The position numbers and the translations under genes were made by a program. Below are positions 17,298-24,787 of a stretch of 25,547 nt of DNA, piece by piece. Source of the DNA: SG-bin9 sp049323835. Lineage in GTDB: Bacteria > Pseudomonadota > Alphaproteobacteria > Rhizobiales > Xanthobacteraceae. The stretch spans positions 1 to 25,547 of the forward strand of contig JBMOOJ010000034.1 in the NCBI GenBank assembly GCA_049323835.1, given 5' to 3'. The notes below the pieces were generated by a model that saw only the letters and a list, made by a program, of their open reading frames with translations, was not told the origin of the DNA and did no database searches. Within the stretch, counting starts at the first letter, position 1; each line of letters starts with the position of its first letter.

Positions 17298-17336
17298 TCA
17301 CGCCGCGAACAGAAACTGCAAACCAAGGGGAGTCCC

Positions 17337-18095
17337 ATGCAGCTTAAAGACGTTTCCGTACTCATTACCGGCGGCGGGTCGGGTCTCGGCGCCGCGACTG
17401 CGCGCGCCATGGCCGCGAAGGGCGCGAAGGTTGCCGTGCTCGACATGGCCAAGGACAATGCCGAGAAGGTCGCCGCCGAGATCAAGGGTGTTGCCTGCGT
17501 CGGCGACGTCGCGCAGGAGGCGCCGGTGAAGGAAGCCATTGCCAAGGCGGAAGCCGCACACGGCGTCGTGCGCGTGCTCGTCAACTGCGCCGGCATCGGC
17601 GGTGCGGTGAAGACCGTCAGCAAGAACGGCGCATATCCGCTCGATCACTTCTCGCGCATCATCAACGTCAACCTGATCGGCACCTTCAACTGCATCCGTC
17701 TCGTCGCCGAGCGCATGCAGAGCGCGCCGACCATCGGCGAAGAGCGTGGCGTCTGCATCAACACCGCGAGCGTCGCGGCGTTCGACGGCCAGATCGGCCA
17801 GGCGGCGTACTCGGCGTCGAAGGGCGGCATCGTCGGTCTGACGCTCCCGGTCGCGCGCGACCTCGCATCGATGAACATCCGCGTCATGACCATCGCGCCG
17901 GGCCTGTTCCTCACGCCGCTGCTGATGGGCCTGTCGGAAGAAGCCCGCAAGAGCCTCGGTGCGCAGGTGCCGCATCCGGCCCGTCTCGGCGATCCGTCGG
18001 AATACGCCAATCTTGCGGTCGCGATCGTCGAGAACCCGATGCTCAACGGCGAAACGATCCGCCTCGACGGCGCGATCCGCATGGCGCCGCGCTAA
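17337..18095 (+). CDS. SDR-family 3-hydroxyacyl-CoA dehydrogenase (HSD10-like)
   Basis: The 252-residue short-chain dehydrogenase has the NAD-binding TGGGSGLG at residues 11-18, NCAG at 83-86, and catalytic S145, Y158 and K162 (YSASK). D36 at the end of the second strand suggests NAD rather than NADP. The segment IAPGLFLTPLL and overall length resemble the type-2 3-hydroxyacyl-CoA dehydrogenases (HSD17B10), which oxidise 3-hydroxyacyl-CoA, including branched and steroid substrates. A strong AAGGGGAG lies 5 nt before the ATG. It is the second gene of the tetR operon and supplies the second oxidation of a beta-oxidation turn. Confidence 0.9.
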   Translation: MQLKDVSVLITGGGSGLGAATARAMAAKGAKVAVLDMAKDNAEKVAAEIKGVACVGDVAQEAPVKEAIAKAEAAHGVVRVLVNCAGIGGAVKTVSKNGAYPLDHFSRIINVNLIGTFNCIRLVAERMQSAPTIGEERGVCINTASVAAFDGQIGQAAYSASKGGIVGLTLPVARDLASMNIRVMTIAPGLFLTPLLMGLSEEARKSLGAQVPHPARLGDPSEYANLAVAIVENPMLNGETIRLDGAIRMAPR

Positions 18096-18107
18096 AAGAA
18101 GAAAATG

Positions 18108-18238
18108 GTCGTCCCCGCGAAAGCGGGGACCCATAGCCTCCGTGTTGTTTGTTGGAAGAGGCGAGTGCCGATACCACAAGAGCTTCACGGCGTATGGTTC
18201 CCGGCTCGCGTGCGCAAGGCGCACTTGGCCGGGACGAC
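18108..18238 (+). repeat. Dispersed palindromic repeat, copy B (131 bp, plus orientation)
   Basis: It begins GTCGTCCCCGCGAAAGCGGG, continues to GACCCATA, later has CGTATGG and TCCCGGCTCGCG, and ends GGCCGGGACGAC. Blocks, order and ends match copy A at 12933-13028 (opposite orientation), with a longer variable middle. It contains a CCCCGC GAAA GCGGGG hairpin and a GTGCGC AAG GCGCAC hairpin near the end. It lies between the SDR and crotonase genes, with the crotonase ribosome site 10 nt beyond its end. Confidence 0.85.
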
Positions 18239-18248
18239 GATTGCGGGT

Positions 18249-18253
18249 GGAGG
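18249..18253 (+). promoter_or_regulatory. Ribosome binding site fixing the crotonase TTG start
   Basis: GGAGG, then 5 nt, then TTG at 18259. No ATG exists near this end of the frame, and longer readings run into repeat copy B, so this site decides the start. Confidence 0.75.
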
Positions 18254-18258
18254 TCGCC

Positions 18259-19062
18259 TTGAAGACGGGTCCGCTGCTGATCGATCATCGCGAGGGTGTT
18301 GACTGGGTGACGCTCAATCGCCCGGATAGCCTCAACGCGCTCGATCCTTCGCTGGTCGATGCACTCAACCAGTATTTCGAGGATCTCGCCCACAGCAAGA
18401 AGACGCGCGTCGTGGTACTGCGGGGGACCGGCCGCGCCTTCTGTGCCGGCCTCGACCTGAAGGAAGCGATGAGCCGCCGCTCGAACGAGCCGCCGACGGT
18501 CGCCGAGTCGCTCGATCATCAGCGCCACATCGCCGACATCGTCATGCTGATGCGGCGGTGTCCGCAGCCGATCATCTCTCTGATCCAGGGTTCAGCCGCC
18601 GGTGGCGGCTTCGCGCTGGCGTTGGCGTCGGACATCCGCATCGCCGCGAAGAACGCGCGCATGAACTGCGCTTTCATCAAGCTCGGGCTCGGTGGCTGCG
18701 ATATCGGTACGAGCTACTTCCTGCCACGCCTTGTCGGCGTGTCGGTCGCGTCCGAACTGATCCTGACCGGCCGTTTCATTCATGCGGATCGCGCGCTCGC
18801 CGTCGGCCTCGTGTCCGAGGTGGTCGAAGAGGGCGAACTTGAGGCGGCGGCCGGGCCTTACGTCGAGGCGATGATGACAGCATCGCCGCTTGGGCTGCGG
18901 CTCTCGAAGGAATGCCTGAACATGAGCGTCGATGCCTCGTCGATCGAAGCTGTGATCGCCATGGAGGATCGCAATCAGGTGCTGACCAGCCGCTCCGAGG
19001 ATTTCAAGGAGGGTATCCGCGCCTTCCTGGAGAAGCGAAAACCGAACTACCGGAATGCCTGA
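18259..19062 (+). CDS. Enoyl-CoA hydratase/isomerase (crotonase) family protein
   Basis: The 267-residue protein starts at TTG. The crotonase oxyanion-hole segments are present: FCAGLDLKE around residues 61-69 and IQGSAAGGGFALALASD around 109-125. By eye the rat mitochondrial hydratase Glu164 equivalent is E166 (ASELILTG), but the Glu144 position is occupied by F139 (NCAFIKLGLGG), with D148 nearby in GCDIGTSYF. It would therefore not be a textbook two-glutamate hydratase; an isomerase, hydrolase or one-acid hydratase is possible. In the operon it fills the hydration slot between acyl-CoA dehydrogenases and SDR. Repeat copy B separates it from the SDR gene. Confidence 0.88.
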   Translation: MKTGPLLIDHREGVDWVTLNRPDSLNALDPSLVDALNQYFEDLAHSKKTRVVVLRGTGRAFCAGLDLKEAMSRRSNEPPTVAESLDHQRHIADIVMLMRRCPQPIISLIQGSAAGGGFALALASDIRIAAKNARMNCAFIKLGLGGCDIGTSYFLPRLVGVSVASELILTGRFIHADRALAVGLVSEVVEEGELEAAAGPYVEAMMTASPLGLRLSKECLNMSVDASSIEAVIAMEDRNQVLTSRSEDFKEGIRAFLEKRKPNYRNA

Positions 19063-19210
19063 CTCTGGTTGCCATTTCAGAAAACTCGGCTTCAAATCGG
19101 GCCAATTCCGCAGAGCGGATAAGCCCAAGTGTACACAACAAAAAGAACAAGAGAACGAACAGTCGCAAAGCGCCAGGATAACGCGCTAAGACAAACGGGG
19201 AGTGACGCGC

Positions 19211-21079
19211 GTGAACGCAGATGCCGCGAGGGCTTTGAACAAGCCCCCATTCCGCAAGATCAACTGGATGGAGCGTGACATCGCCGTCGAGCGGCGTCCG
19301 GATGGCACGATCATCATCAAGTCGCGCATTCCGCTGAACGCCTACGAGGCATCGATCCCGGCTGCGCTCGCGAAGTGGGCCAAGGAGCGGCCGGATCATA
19401 CGTGGCTGGCGCAGCGCGGTGGCGAGAAACGCGAATGGCGCAAGGTGTCGTTTGCGGAAGCCAAGCGCACGGTCGATGCGTTGACGCAGGCGATCCTCGA
19501 TCTGGGTATCGCAGGCGACCGGCCGCTGGCGATCCTCAGCGGCAATTCTATCGAGCACGCATTGATGACTCAGGCGGCGATGCAGGCGCGCCTTCCGGCA
19601 GCGCCGGTGTCGCCGGCGTATTCGCTGATGAGCCAGGATCACGCCAAGCTCAAATACATCTTCAACCTGATCAAGCCCGGCATCGTCATGGTGCAGGACG
19701 GCCCGACGTTCGAGAAGGCGCTGGCCTCGCTCGATCTGACGGACGTCGTTGTTGTTTACGTGGCGCGCCCGCCCACGAACGTGAAGAGCATTGCCTACGC
19801 CGGCATGGCGAAGACGCCGGTGACCAAAGCGGTCGAGGAATCGATTGCAAAGATCACGCCGAAGACCGTCGGCAAGCTGCTGTTCACGTCCGGCTCGACC
19901 GGCATGCCGAAGGCCGTCATCAACACGCAGGAAATGATGTGCGCGAATGCGGCGATGATGATGCAGACGCGGCCGCGCGATCCGGACACGACCGGGACGT
20001 TCCTCGACTGGATGCCGTGGAACCACACCATGGGCGGCAACGCGCTGTTCAACCCGGTGCTCATCGAAGGCTCGACGCTCTACATCGACGACGGCCGCCC
20101 TGTGCCCGGCATGTTCGACGAGACGATCCGCAACCTGCGTGAAATCTCGCCGACCTATTACGCCAACGTGCCGGCGGGCTACGCCGCGCTCGCGGCCGTG
20201 ATGGAGAAGGACGACGCGCTCTGCCGCAACTTCTTCAAGAGTCTGAACCTGATCGCCTATGGCGGCGCGCGGCTTCCGGACGATCTCTACGACCGCATGC
20301 AGGCGCTGGCGGTGAAGGCGACCGGCGAGCGCATCGTGTTCTACACGGGATGGGGTTCGACCGAGACCGCGCCGACTTCGACCGGCACTTATTGGGACAC
20401 CGAGCGCGTCGGCCTGATCGGCCTGCCGTTCCCCGGCGTCGAACTGAAGTGCGTGCCGTGCGGCGATCGCTACGAGATGCGCATCCGCGGCATCAACGTC
20501 ACGCCGGGCTATTACGGTCAGCCAGATCTCACCGCGAAGGCGTTCGACGAAGAAGGGTTCTATTGCATCGGCGATGCCGGCGTGTTCGTCGATCCGAACG
20601 ATCCGGTCCAAGGCCTCATCTTCGCGGGCCGCGTGGTCGAGGATTTCAAGCTCACGACCGGCACCTTCGTGCATGTCGGCTCGCTGCGCACCGACGCCAT
20701 CGCTGCGGCGACCCCCGTCATGCATGACGGCCTCATCACCGGGCAGGATCGTCCGTTCATCGGATTGCTGGCGTGGCCGAACGTCGACGCCTGCCGCATC
20801 CTGATCGGCAATCCGCAGGCGACCGCGGACGAGGTCGTGAAACATCCTAAAGTGATCGAAACGCTGCGTGAAGGTCTCCGCGCACACAACAAAGCGAGTG
20901 GCGGCGCGAGCAGTCTGCGCATCTCGCGCGCCATGCTGATGGCCGATCCGCCGTCGATCGACGGCAACGAACTCACCGACAAGGGTTACATCAACCAGCG
21001 CGCGGGCCTTGAGCGCCGCGCCGCGCTGGTGGAGCAGCTCTACACCGAGCCACCCGGCCCGGACGTCATCATCATCTGA
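19211..21079 (+). CDS. Feruloyl-CoA-synthetase-like acyl/aryl-CoA ligase
   Basis: An AMP-forming ligase of 622 residues from the GTG at 19211. GGGGAG ends 8 nt before this codon, whereas it overlaps the alternative GTG at 19202. The P-loop is FTSGSTGMPK, residues about 225-234, followed by AVINTQEMMCAN. The A8-like segment reads GRVVEDFKLTTGTFVHVGSLR-like and the C-terminus has the GNELTDKGYINQR segment; both are typical of the feruloyl-CoA synthetase subgroup rather than classical fatty-acid ligases. It should activate an aryl-propenoic or other bulky carboxylic acid. No vanillin-pathway partner (aldehyde dehydrogenase) is seen nearby, so ferulate itself is not assured. The 148-nt gap upstream (19063-19210) is less GC-rich and A-rich and could hold an internal promoter. 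Confidence 0.88.
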   Translation: MNADAARALNKPPFRKINWMERDIAVERRPDGTIIIKSRIPLNAYEASIPAALAKWAKERPDHTWLAQRGGEKREWRKVSFAEAKRTVDALTQAILDLGIAGDRPLAILSGNSIEHALMTQAAMQARLPAAPVSPAYSLMSQDHAKLKYIFNLIKPGIVMVQDGPTFEKALASLDLTDVVVVYVARPPTNVKSIAYAGMAKTPVTKAVEESIAKITPKTVGKLLFTSGSTGMPKAVINTQEMMCANAAMMMQTRPRDPDTTGTFLDWMPWNHTMGGNALFNPVLIEGSTLYIDDGRPVPGMFDETIRNLREISPTYYANVPAGYAALAAVMEKDDALCRNFFKSLNLIAYGGARLPDDLYDRMQALAVKATGERIVFYTGWGSTETAPTSTGTYWDTERVGLIGLPFPGVELKCVPCGDRYEMRIRGINVTPGYYGQPDLTAKAFDEEGFYCIGDAGVFVDPNDPVQGLIFAGRVVEDFKLTTGTFVHVGSLRTDAIAAATPVMHDGLITGQDRPFIGLLAWPNVDACRILIGNPQATADEVVKHPKVIETLREGLRAHNKASGGASSLRISRAMLMADPPSIDGNELTDKGYINQRAGLERRAALVEQLYTEPPGPDVIII

Positions 21080-21123
21080 ATTGAAGTCATTCGCAGCATC
21101 ACACCAAACAAGAAGAGCAGAAC

Positions 21124-22254
21124 ATGAATTTCGAGTTCTCCGACGACCAGAAGCAGCTCCGTGACGAAGCCCGCCGCTATCTCGCCGAGCATTCCTCGCC
21201 GAAGGCCGTGCGCGCCGTGCTCGAAGGCAAGGCGCCGTATGACAAGGAGCTCTGGAAGGGGCTCGCCGGCATGGGCTTCCTCGGCGTCGCGATTCCGGAG
21301 GAATACGGCGGTGCGGGCGCCGGCCATCTCGAACTTTGCGTGATCGCCGAGGAAATGGGCCGCGCGATCGCGCCGGTGCCGTTCTCGTCATCGATCTACC
21401 TTGCCGCCGAGGCGATCACGATCGCAGGCTCCAAGGAGCAGAAGCAGAAGTATCTGCCGGGCCTCGCGCAGGGCACGACCATCGGCACGCTGGCGCTGTT
21501 CGAAGGCACTGGCAATCCGTCGCATGCCAAGATCAAGACGAGCGTCGCGCAGAACAAGATCAGCGGCACCAAGAAGCCGGTGCCGGATGGATCGATCGCG
21601 GACATCGCGATCGTCGCCGCGCGCACCGGCTCGTCGGGCCGCGAGACCGATATCTCGCTGTTCATCGTCGATCTGAAGGGCGCGGGCGTAAAGCGCAGCG
21701 ATCTTCAGGGGCTTGATCCGTCGCGCAATCAGGCCGAGGTCGTGTTCGATGGCGCGGCCGCCGAACCGCTCGGCAAGGCCGGTGAGGGCTGGGCGACCTT
21801 GATGCAGGTGCTCGACCGCGCGGCCGTGCTGACGGCATTCGAACAGGTCGGCGGCGCCGACCGTGCGCTGGAGATGGGCCGCGACTACGCGCTCGACCGC
21901 ATTGCGTTCGGCCGCCCGATCGGTTCGTTCCAGGCGGTGAAGCACATCCTTGCCGACATGTATGTGTCGGCGACGCTGGCGCGCTCGAACTGCTACTACG
22001 GCGCATGGGCGCTTTCGACAAATGCCGGTGAATTGCCGGAAGCGGCCGCGACCGCGCGCGTCAGCGCAACGCAGGCGTTCCAGCATTGCTCGAAGCAGAA
22101 CATCCAGGTGCACGGCGGCATGGGCTTCACCTGGGAGTTCGACTGCCATCTCTACTATCGGCGCTCGAACGCGCTCGCGCTCAGCCTCGGCAGCCAGTCG
22201 TACTGGGAAGACGAATTGATCGACCGCATGCGCAAGCGCAACGCGGCGGCTTAA
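21124..22254 (+). CDS. Acyl-CoA dehydrogenase, short form (ACAD1)
   Basis: A 376-residue flavoprotein of the acyl-CoA dehydrogenase family (N-terminal NFEFSDDQKQLRDEARRYL; C-terminal VHGGMGFTWEFDCHLYYRRS). The C-terminal position that carries the MCAD-type catalytic Glu reads LYYRRSNAL, with no Glu. The alternative base position, used in isovaleryl- and long-chain enzymes, holds D231 (VLDRAAVL) instead of Glu. It may therefore be the non-catalytic or specialised partner in a heteromeric dehydrogenase with one of the next two proteins. AAGAAGAG precedes the ATG, and the next gene starts 13 nt after its stop. Confidence 0.92.
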   Translation: MNFEFSDDQKQLRDEARRYLAEHSSPKAVRAVLEGKAPYDKELWKGLAGMGFLGVAIPEEYGGAGAGHLELCVIAEEMGRAIAPVPFSSSIYLAAEAITIAGSKEQKQKYLPGLAQGTTIGTLALFEGTGNPSHAKIKTSVAQNKISGTKKPVPDGSIADIAIVAARTGSSGRETDISLFIVDLKGAGVKRSDLQGLDPSRNQAEVVFDGAAAEPLGKAGEGWATLMQVLDRAAVLTAFEQVGGADRALEMGRDYALDRIAFGRPIGSFQAVKHILADMYVSATLARSNCYYGAWALSTNAGELPEAAATARVSATQAFQHCSKQNIQVHGGMGFTWEFDCHLYYRRSNALALSLGSQSYWEDELIDRMRKRNAAA

Positions 22255-22267
22255 ACGAGACAGCGTC

Positions 22268-23515
22268 ATGAATTTCGACGACACCCCGCAGGAAGCCGCC
22301 TTCCGCGCCGTGGCGCGCGAATGGATCACGGCGAATGCGCCCAAGCAGTACGAGGCCGAGCTGGCGAAGGCATCGCTCGGCCGCTTTGCGCTGAAAGGCG
22401 CGAACGTGCTCGACGTTGCCAAGGCGTGGCAAAAGAAGAAGGCCGATGCCGGATGGGCCTGCCTTCATTGGCCTAAGGAATACGGCGGCCGCGGTTCGTC
22501 GCCGATCGAGCGCGTGATCTGGCAGCAGGAAGAGGGCGTCTACGGTAAGCTGAGCCGTGTGTTCATCATCGGCCACGGCATGTGCGGCCCGACGATGATG
22601 GCGTTCGCCGGCGAAGAGCATAAACGCAAGCATCTGCCGCTGCTCGCGTCCGGCGAGAAGATCTGGTGCCAGCTGTTCTCCGAGCCTGCCGGCGGTTCGG
22701 ACGTCGCGGGTTTGCGCACGCGCGCGGAGAAGGACGGCGACGACTGGATCGTCAACGGCCAGAAGATCTGGACGTCCGGCGCGCACTATTCGGACTACGG
22801 CATCCTGATCACCCGCACCGATCCGACCGTGCCGAAGCACAAGGGTCTCACCATGTTCTATCTGGACATGAAGAGCCCCGGCGTTGACGTGCGTCCGATC
22901 AAGCAGGCGAACGGCGCGTCCGACTTCAACGAGGTCTACTTCACCAACGTCCGCATTCCGGATTCGCAGCGGCTCGGCGCGGTCGGCGACGGCTGGAACG
23001 TGTCGCTGACCACGCTGATGAACGAGCGCATGTCCATCGGCGCCAGTGTCGCGACCGGTTTCTCGGAGCTGTTCGACTACTGCTCGGGCCTGATGCTCGA
23101 CGATGGTCCGGCGATCGAGGATCGCAACGTGCGCTCGAAGCTTGCCAACTGGGCGGTGCGCGACAGCGGCCTCAAGTACACGGCGTTCCGGTCGATCTCG
23201 GCGCTGTCACGCGGTGAACGGCCGGGCCCGGAGAACTCCATCGGCAAGCTCGTCGCCGGTTCGATGATCCAGGACATCGCGGCCTACGCGCTCGATCTTC
23301 AGGGTGCCGCGGGCGTCGTCTCGTCGCCGGAGCAGGCGGAGCTTGCCGGAAAATTCCAGGCGATGCTGTTGCGCTCACCCGCGACGCGCGTCGAGGGCGG
23401 AACCGACGAAATCCTGCGCAACATCATCGCCGAGCGCGTGCTCGGCCTGCCGGGCGATATCCGCGTCGACAAGGATGTTCCGTTCAATCAGATTCCGACC
23501 AAAGGCCGCGCATAA
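22268..23515 (+). CDS. Acyl-CoA dehydrogenase, tandem paralogue 1 (ACAD2)
   Basis: A 415-residue acyl-CoA dehydrogenase. The flavin-contacting LFSEPAGGSDVAGLRTRA and KIWTSGAHYSDYG segments are intact. The MCAD-type Glu position is Gly (GGTDEILRNIIAERVLG), but E253 in MNERMSIGA aligns with the alternative catalytic Glu of isovaleryl-CoA dehydrogenase, so it is probably active. It is very similar over its whole length to the following gene, with the same first 14 residues and nearly the same last 30. It probably makes an enoyl-CoA from a bulky or long acyl-CoA and passes electrons to ETF. Confidence 0.94.
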   Translation: MNFDDTPQEAAFRAVAREWITANAPKQYEAELAKASLGRFALKGANVLDVAKAWQKKKADAGWACLHWPKEYGGRGSSPIERVIWQQEEGVYGKLSRVFIIGHGMCGPTMMAFAGEEHKRKHLPLLASGEKIWCQLFSEPAGGSDVAGLRTRAEKDGDDWIVNGQKIWTSGAHYSDYGILITRTDPTVPKHKGLTMFYLDMKSPGVDVRPIKQANGASDFNEVYFTNVRIPDSQRLGAVGDGWNVSLTTLMNERMSIGASVATGFSELFDYCSGLMLDDGPAIEDRNVRSKLANWAVRDSGLKYTAFRSISALSRGERPGPENSIGKLVAGSMIQDIAAYALDLQGAAGVVSSPEQAELAGKFQAMLLRSPATRVEGGTDEILRNIIAERVLGLPGDIRVDKDVPFNQIPTKGRA

Positions 23516-23543
23516 GCCGCGCACAAGAATAAAGGGTCCGACC

Positions 23544-24785
23544 ATGAATTTCGACGATACCCCGCAGGAAGCCGCGTTTCGCGCCGAGGCGCGCAAGTTC
23601 ATCGCCGCCAACGCGCCGAAGGAGCTCGAGGAAGAGCTGACCAACGCGCCACTCGGCCGCATCAAGCTGAAGAAGGGTGACATCGTTGAAGTCGCCAAGA
23701 AGTGGCAGAAGAAGAAGTCGGACGGCGGCTGGACCTGCCTCAACTGGCCGAAGGAGTACGGTGGCCGCGGCGCGACCCCGATCGAGCAGGTCATCTGGAA
23801 TCAGGAAGAGGGCATCTATCACAAGATCACTCATCCGTTTCAGATCGGCGAGGGCATGTGCGGTCCGACGCTGATGGAATACGGCACCGAGGCCGACAAG
23901 CGCCGCTATCTGCCGAAGATCGCTTCGGGCGAGGAAATCTGGTGCCAGCTCTTCTCCGAACCCTCTGCCGGTTCGGACCTTGCCGGCCTGCGCACGCGCG
24001 CCGAGAAGAAGGGCGACGAGTGGATCATCAACGGCCAGAAGATCTGGACCTCCGGCGCGCAGTATTCGGACTACGGCCTGCTGGTGACGCGCACCGACCC
24101 GAACGTACCGAAGCACAAGGGCCTCACCATGTTCTTCCTCAACATGAAGACGCCCGGCGTCGAGGTGAAGCCGATCAAGCAGATGAACGGCATGCAGGAG
24201 TTCAACGAGGTCTACTTTACCGACGTCCGCATTCCGGATTCGCAGCGGCTCGGCGCCGTCGGCGACGGCTGGAATGTGTCGCTGGCCACGCTGATGAACG
24301 AGCGTGCCTCGATTGGCGCGCGCCTGGCCACGGGTTTCTCCGAGGTGTTCGAGTTCTGCTCGAACCTGATGACCGACGACGGTCTTGCGATCGATGATCG
24401 CGAGGTCCGCTCCAAGCTCGCCAACTGGGCCTGCAAATCGAACGGCCTGAAGTACACGAGCTATCGCACGCTCTCGGCGCTGTCGCGCGGCGAACGGCCG
24501 GGCCCGGAAAACTCCATCGGCAAACTCGTCGCCGGCCCGATGCTGCAGGACATCGCGGCCTTCGCGATGGACTTGCAGGGCGCAGCCGGCGCGCTGATGA
24601 AGGACGACGCCGAAGCAGCGGGCCAGTTCCAGCAGATGCTGATGTCGTCGCCCTCGACCCGTATCGCCGGCGGCACCGATGAGGTTCTGCGCAACATCAT
24701 CGCCGAGCGCGTGCTCGGCCTGCCGGGTGACATCCGCGTCGACAAGAGCGTGCCGTTCAACCAGATCCCGACGAAGGGGCGCTAG
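23544..24785 (+). CDS. Acyl-CoA dehydrogenase, tandem paralogue 2 (ACAD3)
   Basis: A 413-residue acyl-CoA dehydrogenase starting at ATG 23544 with AAAGGG 7 nt upstream; a longer in-frame reading back to 23304 overlaps ACAD2 and is not credible. Motifs parallel ACAD2: SEPSAGSDLAGLRTRA, KIWTSGAQYSDYG, E253 in MNERASIGA and GGTDEVLRNIIAERVLG. By eye roughly 70% of residues match ACAD2, with differences concentrated in the N-terminal helical domain (residues about 15-110) and around residues 365-385. Specificity of the two copies may have diverged. The nitroreductase gene begins 2 nt after its stop. Confidence 0.94.
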   Translation: MNFDDTPQEAAFRAEARKFIAANAPKELEEELTNAPLGRIKLKKGDIVEVAKKWQKKKSDGGWTCLNWPKEYGGRGATPIEQVIWNQEEGIYHKITHPFQIGEGMCGPTLMEYGTEADKRRYLPKIASGEEIWCQLFSEPSAGSDLAGLRTRAEKKGDEWIINGQKIWTSGAQYSDYGLLVTRTDPNVPKHKGLTMFFLNMKTPGVEVKPIKQMNGMQEFNEVYFTDVRIPDSQRLGAVGDGWNVSLATLMNERASIGARLATGFSEVFEFCSNLMTDDGLAIDDREVRSKLANWACKSNGLKYTSYRTLSALSRGERPGPENSIGKLVAGPMLQDIAAFAMDLQGAAGALMKDDAEAAGQFQQMLMSSPSTRIAGGTDEVLRNIIAERVLGLPGDIRVDKSVPFNQIPTKGR

Positions 24786-24787
24786 TC

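Noticed and set aside
17959..18258. N-terminal extension of the crotonase frame through repeat copy B
   Set aside because: The extension overlaps the SDR gene and translates the palindromic repeat. GGAGG before TTG 18259 gives a normal-length crotonase.
19211..21079. A ferulate-to-vanillin pathway
   Set aside because: The ligase resembles feruloyl-CoA synthetase, but no vanillin dehydrogenase is present and the crotonase does not clearly match the hydratase-lyase. A generic acyl/aryl-CoA route fits better.
19004..21391. 795-codon open frame on the minus strand across the feruloyl-CoA-synthetase-like gene
   Set aside because: It is antisense to three real genes, and its composition is dominated by Arg and His. 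Long antisense frames arise here because TTA, CTA and TCA codons are rare in the sense genes.
23304..23543. N-terminal extension of ACAD3 back into ACAD2
   Set aside because: ATG 23544 has AAAGGG upstream and yields an N-terminus identical to that of the paralogue; the extension is out of frame with the ACAD2 coding sequence.
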